Part shown: positions 47,252 to 58,161 of the stretch, piece after piece | Position numbering within the stretch: position 1 is the first letter of the stretch | How the letters are laid out: every line of letters starts with the position of its first letter | Assembly (NCBI GenBank): GCA_030142905.1 | Contig: JASJOG010000043.1 | Span: 1,312,501-1,376,500, forward strand | Source: Heliopora coerulea | Taxonomy: Eukaryota > Cnidaria > Anthozoa > Scleralcyonacea > Helioporidae | DNA: 64,000 bases | Reading direction: 5' to 3' | Translations under genes and position numbers: made by a program | The notes under the pieces: generated by a model | Database searches by the model: none | What the model was told of the DNA's origin: nothing | Seen by the model: the letters and a program-made list of their open reading frames with translations, nothing else

Positions 47252-49182
47252 TATACTAAACAATTGCTCCTAAACTGACTCCTGTAGCTTAGTAGGTAAA
47301 TGGCAGAATTCAAACCACATGTTTTGATTCTTGGTCATTTTTATCACTATGTCACCATGGGGATATAAATGTTTTTAAATTTCACACAAACAGTTCTTCT
47401 GAGTAACATCACGTGAACAGAAATGCTTCAGAAAAACGTCGAAGTTAAGGAGGCCTGGAATAGACTAGGGATGGAGAGCATGTCTATCGATAAAACAAGT
47501 TGGGCTAAATGACGAAACTATCCATGTGAAGATTGTGTGCTTAAAGAACCAATGGAGGACAACCTTTAAATGCCAGTTCGTCACTCGATCAACTTGTTTC
47601 ATTCGACAGATATGCTTCATCTCAAGTCCGTTGCAGGTCGAGGGAACGTTCGCTATCTTAAAGAGGTCTATTGCAGCACTAAAAATCGCCATTGCATTGG
47701 GACCACAAATTGTGACCTTTTAGAATGGTACCTATGATTGTGATTGTATCGTAGTTACCATTGTCAGTGACAGTAAACTGCACAGTTAAAACTGTGTCAC
47801 GAAAGCTATCAACAGTAGATTGGTCTTCAGATGTTTTCTCCTATTTTTCCTAAGGTGTAGACGTACGAGAAGTGAGCGGTGTCCTAGAGATACAGTGATT
47901 GGTATACATTTTTGTATTATTGATAACAATTCCATTTATTTTAGACAATACAAACACTGATAGTCATCGTCTACATAACTCACCATTATCGCATGACCAT
48001 CAGACGAGGTAAACGTCGTTTAATTTTCTCGGTCAAAATCTGGATGTTTCCGACGTCATGAAAACGTCTAGACCAAACACCGCTAAAAAAACAAAACTTA
48101 AAGTGGATGAAATAATTCCTCGTTTCGTTTTAAGCGGAAAACGTCATTTTCTAGGGAAATAACGGGGACGTATAGCAAGACATTATTTTGATTTGGAAAA
48201 AAAGAAACTTCAGCACAAGATCTCCAAAAAAGCACTTTTGATAAGCAAACTATTGGCAAAAAACTAATTATGTCACGCTGCAAAATGTAAATAACGCATT
48301 GAAGTGTGGGTTAATCAACCTGAACGTGTGTGCAGTGTGTAGTATTTTTCCACCCACGATTCGCACCAGGCTTGGTCGTGAAACCATGTATCTCATTTGC
48401 TCGAACGGCGACCTAGAAAACCATGAACCGTGTGGATGAAACGCGATCCATTAAGATGACATCAAGTAGAGTTCTTCTCAGCTTTTCCCGGCGTGACTTC
48501 GTCTTTTTGAGTAGCATGATATACCTTATTCCTCCCCCAAGCCCACATCTGTTGTAGTTGATTGATAGAAAACTACACCTGCTCCTCATAAATTAGCGCC
48601 AAAACCCGATTTATAGAATGACGACCGGAAGAAGTATATTACATAGATATACTGGGGTAAAAACCTTAACTCGTTTTTCCATCACTTTCGTAAAACATGC
48701 GAATGTACGTGGTATTTTACAACCGAGACCCGATTTCAACGACGGACTTTCCATGTGCTGAATTTAGCGTGAATTGGCGAAATCTTTTGTTGATATTCAT
48801 TCGCATCATACTCGGCTCTTGTGATGTTCGGCGTAAAAAAAGGTCTACCACGCGGCATGGTGGTCTTTGCGCCAAGCCTTACGATTAAGTGCCATAGCCG
48901 ACTTTTTTTGTTAGGTCGAAGCTTTCCGGAGTTACCAACTCATATTTATACACGATTTCTACATTATTTCATTTGAAATAACAGACATCATTACTATTCG
49001 GTTACGGATTCTTCTATTTGTGTGTAAACTATTTTCCAAACTTCATAAAGTTAGTTTTGGAGATAACTGAAATGCAAATGACACGCGGCGACTGTGTGTT
49101 AAATTAGTTTAAAAAATTAGTTAACGCGATGTTTCTTACCTTCATATATGTCCGCTCGTTGTCAGGACACCTGTTTCTTGCT
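47252..49182. other. Spacer downstream of the prominin-like gene
   Basis: Short overlapping frames on both strands, with no motif-bearing ORF. A tract ATAAAATAAGGTAAAAAACA-like AT-rich sequence also lies at 49380-49570, within the prominin last intron. Confidence 0.35.
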
Positions 49183-52100
49183 TTAAGCTTCATGGATGTG
49201 TCCCAGTATCAAAGCGCAGAATACAAGTGATAAAGTCGTGAGACAACTGCTCACCAGCAACAAAATCCACCAAACATTCTGAATATAATGAAAAGTATAT
49301 CGTTAGTCTCGACGCAAAGAATACTTCGCGGGTTTAATCCAGTAAAATTCTTAAAGTAAATGAATATTTTATTTGCCAACTAGAATTAAAGAAAACAAAA
49401 CAACATGTCTTGAATTGGGATTAAATGGATAGAAGTAATAAGTAACATGAAAAGAAGTGGAAAGAAATAAAATAAGGTAAAAAACATAAAATTGAAATGA
49501 ACTGAAGAGAAATACAATGAAAACGTACAAAAATAAAGATAAAAAGACATTAGATCAAATAAAGGGTCTATTCAGTGGAATATTGTGGCATTTACACTCA
49601 GCAGGTAACATTTAACTTAATATTTCTGATCAAGGAAAATTTTCGATTATCGAATGATTTTAAGACCCAACCGGGACATGTTGCGAAAAATGCAACTTTG
49701 GGCCATCCGGCTGGGAATTGAACCTGCGACCTCGGGAATCTAGTGCGAGCATCGTACACTAGATTCACGAGGTGGCAGGTTCGATTCTCAGCCGGATGGC
49801 CCAAAGTTGCATTTTTCACAGCAGGTCTCGGTTGTGTCTTAAAATCATTCAGACATTTAAATCAAATAAGTTATTTGCCAACTTACCCACGATCGTAACA
49901 TGTTATCACAGAGGGAACAGACCACATCACTGTAAGATTGTTTCAATGGCGCACACTTTCCAACGCCGTTCCTCACCTGTAATGGAAAAAAAATTAGAAT
50001 GAGTACGTTTTCTTTAAGGCCAAAAAAAGGCCTCCTGTTTCTGGTCAGCGCACGCGTCATTTTCCCCCTTATGTTTCGATATTTTTTACTCGCTTTTTTG
50101 ATGCCGTTTAGCTTAAAAAGCACCATCCGCATTAAAGATTATCCAACCAATGTTTCCTATCGAAACCACTGATATGTTTGATGGCACTGATGTCAAGGTT
50201 GTCGTGTGTTCGCTCGTGAACTTTATTTTACATGTTGATAACCTCGTATTTTGGATCGTATACCAGTTGTTTCTGGATCAATTGTCTTCGGGGCGAAAAC
50301 TATCCGCCCGTTCGGTCTTGTACCTTGCAATGGTTCTGTACGTCCGCTCGCACTTTACGAGTCGACATGAGGTGGGAAAAAAAACAAAACAAAACAAACA
50401 AAAGCTGGAAACTAAAACGCGTCACCACGTCGATTTTTGATAAGGGCTCCCTGAGCAGAAACAGAACACATTTTTTGGCCTTAAGTGTGTTGTGATCCCT
50501 GTTGGCGTGGTAATTACAGCTAAACATTCAACAAGTATCATGTCATACGAAACTGAACTCACCTGATTAACTCCATCTTTTAAATAATTTTCGATGACTT
50601 CGACTATCTTCATAACATGGTGATTATGGCTCTGCGGTTACAAGTGCACAATGTTAAGACAATACGTTACTAAATTAACCAGTGCGGACAAATTTCTGTG
50701 CTTATAATCTCCAACATCTTTAGTGAGTCAGCAACTACGAATGAGAAGGAAAAAGAATGAGATACAGACAAAGAGAGACTGAGAGAGTCATCCTCGCCAT
50801 CAGTAGCTGTTGTTGTTGTTCTTCTCTTCCTTCTTCTCCTTCTTCTCCTTTTCTTTCATCTTCTTCTTCTTCTTCTTCTTCTCCTTCTCCTCCTCCTCCT
50901 CCTTCTTCTCCTTCTTCTTTTCCTTCTCCTTCTTCTTATTCTTCTGGTTCTCCTCCTCATTCTTCTTCTTCTTCTTCTTCTTCTCCTCCTCCTCATTCTT
51001 CTTCTTCTTGTGCTCCTCCTCATTCTTCTTATTCTTCTCCTTCTCCTCATTCTTCTTCTTCTTCTTTTTCTCCTCATTCTTCTTCTTCTTCTTCTTTTTC
51101 TCCTCATTCTTCTTCTTCTTCTTCTTGTTCTCCTCCTCATTCTTCTTCTTCTTTAATTCTTCTATTTCTTCTCTTTCTTCTTCTTCTTGTCGTTCTCCTC
51201 TTCCTTCTCTCTCTTACTGTTGCCACTATTACTGATGTGATAGTTCTTGCTGTTACTATCATTTTTGTCATATTTAAACAATCTTACATCAAAGTTTTCG
51301 AAAGAAATATTATAATGAATATACAATTTTAGCTAAGATGGCCAATAACGTTTTATATCACAGGTTTCCCTTACCTTATTTCCATCCCACAACTGACTTT
51401 CCTGGGCAAACTTTGAGTATAAATCGCTGACATTTGCAAATCTGGCCTACATAAAATGATTCATCAAAATTTACTTTTTTAACAAATTTCAAAGACGAGG
51501 ATTTACTTCTTATTAAGGATAACATGAACTAAGAACATACAACATGTATGGAAACAAAGTATCCTGAGGAACAGGATAACTAGCAATAGCTGAGTGAGCA
51601 CAAACATGGAAAAATATTACATAGAAAATGGACGTCACAGCAGCAATCGAGATTGATAAATACCCCCTGATAGAAATAAGAATAAAAAACAAGCAAAGAA
51701 CATTGATATTTTTTTTTTCCTTTTGACGGAGTGATTATGCCACTTACTAAAACCTCCTGTCGTGATCCTTGGAAGTCAATCATGCTCTGGTTCAAAAGTT
51801 TCTGTAAACAAGCGTGATAGAAATAGTCTGTAAATAATAATTAATAATTAATAACAATAATAATTATTATTATTAGTTAATTACTTAATTATTTAATTAG
51901 TTAATTATTACTAGTTAATTATTAATAATTATTAATAATGATTAATGATTAACTAGTGAATTACAAAATATAACCAATTCCGGAGTCCGATGATAGTTTT
52001 GAAATAAAACCGAAACATTACTAATTCAACTTTCGTCTTCATTTTGACTCGTATTCTGAGTTTCCAAGATGTTCCTCTTCTGAGTATGTTTTATCTTGTA

Positions 52101-55100
52101 TTTTTCAGATTGACGGCTGGCTCTGGGTTCTAGTGATTTACAGCTGTTATAATTAGCAATCAGAAAACAATCCGAGCTTTTTTTATCTGCAAAATGTTAA
52201 AGTATGAAATAGAAAAAGAGGGTTAGGGTAGTCTAATAACATTATTATAGATCTGGTCAGTTTTTAACATGAATCAAAATATTTTAGTACAAATATGGTG
52301 AATTTGATCGGTCAATTTATAATAAAAGGGAGATTTTCATTTAGTACTACCAGCGGATAGGACGTCGTACGATAGCCACTAAAATTCACGGATTTGTGAT
52401 ACAAAATGGGGAATTTATACGATCAATTCCCTGAATTTGTAAGATATCACATTAAGTTGTTACAATTTAATAACGATTGTAATGACCAATTATAAATAAC
52501 TTTATGATTTTATAAATAGTTGCTTCACATTATACTATAAGCCACATCTCTATTATGATAATTATTTTTTAACAGGAGACAGGCAACTAAATATGATTTA
52601 CTCGCATGCGGAGTTGGTGATCTTGTTGATGTGTTACTCCATCTCGACAGTACGGTGCGCGTCCATTGAAATTTTTAAATTTCTTAGATGATGTCACCCC
52701 CTCGTAAACTATGTCCCTGAGGGCCTTACAATTATTCTCATGGGCGTACGTGTCAGGGGGTCTGGGGAGCTGTAGCCCTCCTCACATTCAGGCATCGTCA
52801 ATTTTTTCTGGCGACATTTCCATTTTTCGGGCAGCAGCAATAGTCACAGGAAGTGTCATGCCGTACTGTCGGTTAATATTGTTTTGTTTGCACCCATTTC
52901 GATGTCATTTTAGTATTGCGTAAAATATATAACGAGCGCAGTTTTGTTGAAGGCATGGTTTAGTGGTTGGTTCATTTTGAAAATTCGGGCGACTCAGAAA
53001 ATTTTCGGACAACAGACCTCAGCCCCTCCCCCCCGTTGAAATATGTCCCGTACGCTTATGATTATTCTAAAGAAACAAAATCTCATAAATGAAGACCGCG
53101 TCAATCGTAGAATTAAGGAACCAACTTTAAGACGATGCCGATGTTAAAGGAAAGGTACATTAATTTTACAAAGTTCATCTCCTCACCGATAATACAGAGT
53201 ACAATTTTATATAGTCCTCCTCTATGACGAACGCTTGGTTTGATATGTTCTGAAAAATTCTAAAAGCGGCCTGGGTCTGTTGAAGAAATTAAAACAGAAA
53301 ATGCAAAGACGTCAAGAATGACAAGTTCAAACTTAACACGTCCAAACTTAATTTAACACCCTCAGTTGTTTGAATCATCTTTCAGAATAAAGATATCATA
53401 ACATTAAGATATCATAAAACATAAGATTATCATGACAAAAATTTCTGTTCATGTATCCCTGAAGATGATTCTGAAATATAAAGAAACCAATTTTGCGTCT
53501 TTTCGTATCGCATGTACAGTTATATAGTTTTAATATCATCACCTGACTATTACCTACCATATCAGGTCCAGCATCACCTGGAAATGACCTAATTGACGCA
53601 TTAAAGAATCTGTGGAACGATCGGTCCACTATTGGATTGTTAACCTATAAAATATTTACATTTAAGATAGACCAACTAGTAGTTATTGAAATACAAAATA
53701 ATGGTAACTCCAAATGTTAACATTTTTATTGATTTTACGTTTCGAGTAACTTACAGTCATCATCATTGCCTGATGATGACTTTAAGTTAGTCGAAACGTA
53801 AAATCAATAAAAATGTTAACAACATTTGGAGTTACTATTGTTTTGTATTTTATTAAAATACTGAGTGGTCTCCAAGAACGCAGGAGAAATACCTGCCCTA
53901 ATTGAAATTATATTATCCCTAAAGTATAGTGGAATGATGTTAATGGTCGTCTGTTGACGCTTTAGAATGCCCTTCGGTGCAAATGGTTGCCTATCTACGC
54001 CAATGAATGTCGATTGAATAAGATGAATGCATTTTTGCATTAATGAGTTTGAGGTTGGCGTTAACGACAGTATATTTTCTGGTAATGAGCAGCAAAAGGT
54101 GTACTACCATCTTACTTGTTGCAGTATAAACTCCAGGTCGATTTCTTCAAGGCCGACATGTTTCCATCGTTCCAAAAGATTATGCATTTGGAAAATACTT
54201 TTTACACTTGTATTGTTAAAAGAGGATCCATCTCTAAATAGATGTTCTGTGATTTGAGGGATTCTCTGAAATTAAAATCGGAAGACATCGTGGACCAAGG
54301 ATCTGGTGATTTAATTTCTATTTTATAAATTCATCCCGTATTGATAAGTTAGACATTAAAGCATCGTACCTACTTTATATTTCGTGTTTGATTTATTAGT
54401 GAAAATATATAATGCATTTTAACAATGTTTACATCGTAAATCGCACGCTAACTCCCTCAGTTGCTAAGATTTCGTGAAACCCTGATGCATAGGTCATTTT
54501 AAAAACAAAAAAATGTCCTCATATGCAGATAATGTGTAAAGAAAGGTCACCCGTATACAGCCAGCTTGATTCCGTACTCGGACATTATTTAAGGTTAAAA
54601 ATTGTTCAACTTTAACTTGGGGATGATGTGAACATGAAGCGAGTAAAGAGAAGAAAGGGAGGAGAGGTGGAAAAGGGAATGAAGAGAAGACTGGAAAAGC
54701 GGGGCAAGGGTAAGAAGACGAAAGGAGGCATGAAAAGAACAAGAGGGAACAGAGGGGATAGTGGAATAGGGGAAAGGGATAAGGAGAGGAACTGGAGAAG
54801 GGATAAACCAAAAAGAGAGTCGAGTAGGATAAGATAAGGGGGAAAGGGGTAAAAGTAAGCGAAGTTGAGGAAGAATAGTAAAATGGGAAAGAGAGTAAAC
54901 AAGAGAAACAGCAGAGAAAGAGAACAAGGAAAAGAGGTTGATTGAAATGAGTACGAGGCAGGAGGAAGAAGAAGGAAATGGGATCCTGAGGGAATAAAAG
55001 GCACAGGAAGAAGGAAAAGTTAGATTTAGAAGGAGAGAAGAGAACAGAGAAGGAAAACAGTGATGTGGAATAGAAAACTGCTAAATTATTTTCTAAGTTG

Positions 55101-57359
55101 GATATATAATTCGTAGAAATGTATTTTTAATAACTCCTAGTACACTTTTCTCGACTTCTTTATTACAAATTCAACCCTTGCGTATGATTTGAAAAAGATT
55201 CATCTGGGGGACATCTTCAGATAACGACCACCAGAAGAATAAGCGCGGAGAGCTTATTTCGAAAATCCGGTTATATCCAAAATTTTAGTTGGTAAGAATG
55301 AATTGGAAACAGTTGGTGATGTTTGCAAATTCTTTGGGTACTTCTCTGCATTTTTAACGAAAAATCACTTACATTTACTTGATTGATTATCTTATTCATG
55401 TTGAATTTCCTATCAAGATTATACATTGCCCACAGAGTTCCATCTTTAGGACAATCACTAAAACCAAAATAAAAGAAGAACATCTGAGGAGATATTAAAG
55501 GCACAAAAGCTTCTAAACAGTATACAAAATGACTGCCATGTATTTCAAGGAGAAGATGTCAGTAAAAGTAAAACATCTGAAGAGAGATTAGAGGCAAGAA
55601 AACTTCTAAATAGTAAACAAAAAAGCTCCCGATGTATTTCAATTGGAAGATCTCGGTAAAAGTAAATAATTTGAGGAGATATTACAGGCACATGAACTTC
55701 TAAACAGTACTAAAAAAACCTGCTTATGTATTTAGCATAAATCGGGGACACGCACTAAAAGTGCTTTCCTTTCTGCTTTACTATACTTTACAAAACGACA
55801 ATATTGTTAGTCGTTCGTCGTTTTTTTAGGGTTTTTTGTTTGCTTTATTTTTAATAACGTCAGTGGTTGGCTCATATACTACATTTGTTGGATAAGGCCC
55901 GAATTGTTGAGCCCAACTGGCCACAATCCTCACATGTATCATGTTTCTTTTTAAAATTCATCGACACGACCGGTTTAACCATGCAAATGGAATGTTCCCG
56001 TGAAGTGATTTGGTAGTATTAATAGTCTACAAAAGACGTAGGATAATGTTCATACCTTATCGTCTTAAATATCTTGATCGGTCTCTGTCCATCCGTTAAC
56101 AAACTGGACTCCTTTAGTAAATGCGATGTTCCAAATATCTGATATTAAATAAAAATTGGTGTTGATTGATTTACTGCAGATAACCGGTTCAATCGCAATC
56201 TATATGTCATGTAATGATCATGTATTCCTCCTGTCAGATTTCCTCGCTATCAGCTGATCATATGGTTCTAATTAACTTTTCATTATTATTGAGTAGCGAG
56301 TTGTTACTTCAGTTTGACAGCTTTGATGGTGGCGTCGGTGTTAGAAACCGTTTGTGTGTACGTTAGGCCCGATCCAAACTGTGCGATGCTTGCACAAGAT
56401 TGTCCGTCTTGATGTACGTGAATTACATTATGTCATCAGAGTTTTCATGTGGAATGGCAACATTCTCGTGCAAACAGTTGGCAGAAATCGTGCTCTTCAG
56501 AGTTATATCGTGTCAATGAGGCTTTTTACGAACTCGTAATGACGATAGAACTGCTCGTTCGCAGCGGTCCGGTAGCTCGAAGATGCGAGTTCGAAGCTCG
56601 CTCAAGTCATATTTCCTGGTTGACTTTAGCAGTGTAGCACCTTGCACATTCTTGCTTCTGACTCAAATCCTAAGTTCCAAGATGAAGATTTTCATCTTAT
56701 CTTATTCTTCGAGGTTTTGGCGAAAATTGAGTAGAAAACATCAGTGTTTTTGGTAAAACAACATCCTGTGAATTACATTCAACATGTCTTTGTGTGTTTG
56801 CCTGTGTACCTAAGTGTTCTTCCCACCCACTGGGAATGGCTTTAGGTTTATCTTACATAGTCAAGGTTTTCGTAGTCATTGGAGATGTCACAGGCAACCA
56901 CCATGTTGGACAGCAAGAGAAAAACAACGCCAGCACAAACGTTGACTGTCACAGCTGAGGAACAATGAAGTATCGTGGAGCTGTGGAGGAAAAATAACAA
57001 AAAATCAGAAAAAAAAATACGTTTGGCACAGAGTTTATTAGAACGTTCTGGTGGTTTAAAAGTTTAAAAACTGACCAGAACTGCAGAGAAGAGTTTCGGA
57101 AGTGTAAAAACAACGTAGCAGAATTCATCACACCGTCGATGGAACATTATTTTATCGAAATGCTTAATACAGAGACTTGTAATCGTCACTTTACCTGAGG
57201 AAAAATCGTTTCGGCAGTATTGCCAACAATGTCTGTAGTTTTACCATGAAAGGCGACATTCTTGCAGAGAAAACTTCTGCACCCTTGAAGATTACAGATG
57301 CTGCTGTGGACAGCGACGCGAGAAGGAGACCCGAAGTCACGCTGAATGTTACCCACCAC
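49183..57359 (-). CDS. Prominin-like pentaspan membrane protein, 3' half (13 exons)
   Basis: In-phase exons: 57359-57195, 56980-56857, 56138-56056, 55457-55373, 54265-54116, 53950-53893, 53628-53558, 53276-53187, 51801-51748, 51446-51375, 50631-50563, 49976-49887 and 49278-49183, giving 401 aa to a TAA. The first two exons each encode a membrane helix (TM3 and TM4). A long extracellular loop follows, with SDCPKDGTLWAMYNLDRKF matching the prominin SDC-GT-L-F block in place. Later come VIENYLKDGVNQ, KCAPLKQSYSDVVCSLCDNM and TM5 (VWWILLLVSSCLTTLSLVF), paralleling the prominin YFEHYL, C-P--T-----FLC and final helix. The tail is very short (GHIHEA). Prominins bind cholesterol and shape microvilli, cilia and other protrusions. 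Less certain are the 53950 and 53628 acceptors. TM1, TM2 and loop 1 are not in this set. Confidence 0.75.
49653..49852. mobile_element. tRNA-derived palindrome
   Basis: Two ~90-nt inverted arms meet at TAGTG CGAGCATCGTA CACTA. Each arm carries a tRNA-like B box (right arm GGTTCGATTCTCAGCC) and the end GCCGGATGGCCC, with AAAGTTGCATTTTTC and AAGAC outside. It looks like a SINE or tRNA pseudogene captured as an inverted duplicate. It lies in the last prominin intron. Confidence 0.7.
50805..51215. repeat. Long polypyrimidine TTC/TCC tract in prominin intron
   Basis: About 400 bp almost wholly C/T on the plus strand, so purine-rich on the prominin sense strand. All ORFs in it (Ser/Phe-rich or Arg-rich) are artefacts. 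Confidence 0.95.
51985..52016 (+). ncRNA. Hammerhead-like core, decayed
   Basis: Reads CCGATGA - TA GTTTT GAAAT AAAAC - CGAAAC. Stem II is 5 bp and the GAAA box is present, but U4 of CUGANGA is C. It sits in a prominin intron, just downstream of an AT-rich palindromic tract (51835-51960). Confidence 0.35.
52738..53066. mobile_element. G/C-run-ended MITE, copy 2
   Basis: Left end CATGGGCGTACGTGTCAGGG; right end inverted CATAAGCGTACGGGACATAT. Runs of G just inside the left end (GGGGG) and of C inside the right end (CCTCCCCCCC) match the 39718-40035 design. It is in a prominin intron. Confidence 0.6.
53689..53850. mobile_element. Foldback element with CTGATGA...GAAAC core
   Basis: Arms of about 65 bp (AATACAAAATAATGGTAACT outward, AACATTTTTATTGATTTTAC inward) are mirrored. 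Plus strand 53770-53797 reads CTGATGA - T GACT TTAAGTT AGTC - GAAAC: an exact CUGANGA box, a 4-bp stem II with one extra U, and an exact GAAA box. It lies in the intron before the 53628 exon of the prominin-like gene. Confidence 0.8.
54634..55065. repeat. Polypurine GGA/GAA-rich tract in prominin intron
   Basis: About 430 bp strongly purine-biased on the plus strand, the opposite polarity to the 50.8-51.2 kb tract. Ser/Pro/Phe-rich minus-strand ORFs are artefacts. Confidence 0.85.
55475..55738. repeat. Three-copy tandem repeat, period ~94 bp
   Basis: CATCTGAGGAGATATTA starts at 55481, CATCTGAAGAGAGATTA at 55574 and a relative at 55669. Each is followed by GGCA, CTTCTAAA(C/T)AGTA, ATGTATTT and GTAAAAGTAA. 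The first copy begins within 25 nt of the 55457 exon acceptor. Confidence 0.75.
56355..56565. mobile_element. Possible Harbinger-like fragment
   Basis: Begins TTAGGCCCGATCCAAACTGT, resembling the GGCC-ended family; the opposite end is not clear. It is followed directly by a SINE fragment. Confidence 0.35.
56568..56710 (+). mobile_element. SINE family 1, 3' fragment
   Basis: B box region GCGAGTTCGAAGCTCGCTCA, then AGTCATATTTCCTGGTTGAC and TTTAGCAGTGTA, as in 45890-45945. It ends in an ATCTTATCTTATT tail. The A box is degraded. Confidence 0.65.
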
Positions 57360-57705
57360 CTACATTATTCAAAAGAGTTTGACTAACTTAAGTATTTAAT
57401 ATAAAATCTTTCAAAAATGACCATGATCTATGACTCAGTTGCTCGAGGAAACGTATATAAGAATGGTTCGACAGAATTAGGTTGCTTGATTTTATGCTAT
57501 AAATTAATCTCAAAGTGCCGTCTCTCCACTTTTAAGAATGACCCAGAGTTAGAGCGTTCGAAATTTTATCGGCTTTGACCAGTTTTGCGTGGAGATCTGA
57601 TTCGCCTACGGTGTGTTTCTTAAAATACGTTCATCCTCATCTTTTCATTGCTTGATTTGAAAACTGTGACGTCAACACTATTGCAGTATTGCCATCAAAA
57701 GAAAA

Positions 57706-57870
57706 TTACTCCGTTAAATATGTACAGTCGCTGTACCAAGTTACATAAGAACAAATCTCTTCACATTCACAAACAACATCAACCTCTTCAAAAACTTCAC
57801 CTCTTCGACATTTACCGTTTAGAAGTACATTTTTCACTCGACGCAAATTACAGCCCGTCTTTCCAACCAT
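57706..57870 (-). pseudogene. Possible relic exon related to the prominin loop motif
   Basis: ATG-started 54-aa frame with RRVKNVLLNGKCRRGEVFEE, resembling the VKNVVKQCFTEGEVYDKLL segment encoded at 58.2 kb. It is very Cys- and Val-rich afterwards. No consistent in-phase splice pair links it to its neighbours. Confidence 0.25.
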
Positions 57871-58161
57871 GATCCTTTGCGAGTCTCCTGCACATTGCTA
57901 TTCTCAGAAGTACTTAAAACTTCCGATATTTTCGGAATCCACATGAGATTTGGATTTTAAACATCCAGACCACACATCTGTTGATATTTTATCGCTAAGC
58001 TCGACGTGTCAGGGCATGTCTAGCAATGCTTTGTCTGAATAGCATTTGTTGTGATTTGACAGTATTATATCTGTCTATGTCAAGCTAATAAGCGTGAGAC
58101 TTAATAAGATGTTTACATTGAAGGAAAGAGATTAACAAAACTCGAAATAACCTTGCTCAGC

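Noticed and set aside
50756..51332. Ser-, Phe- and Arg-rich ORFs up to 191 codons
   Set aside because: All are translations of a polypyrimidine microsatellite.
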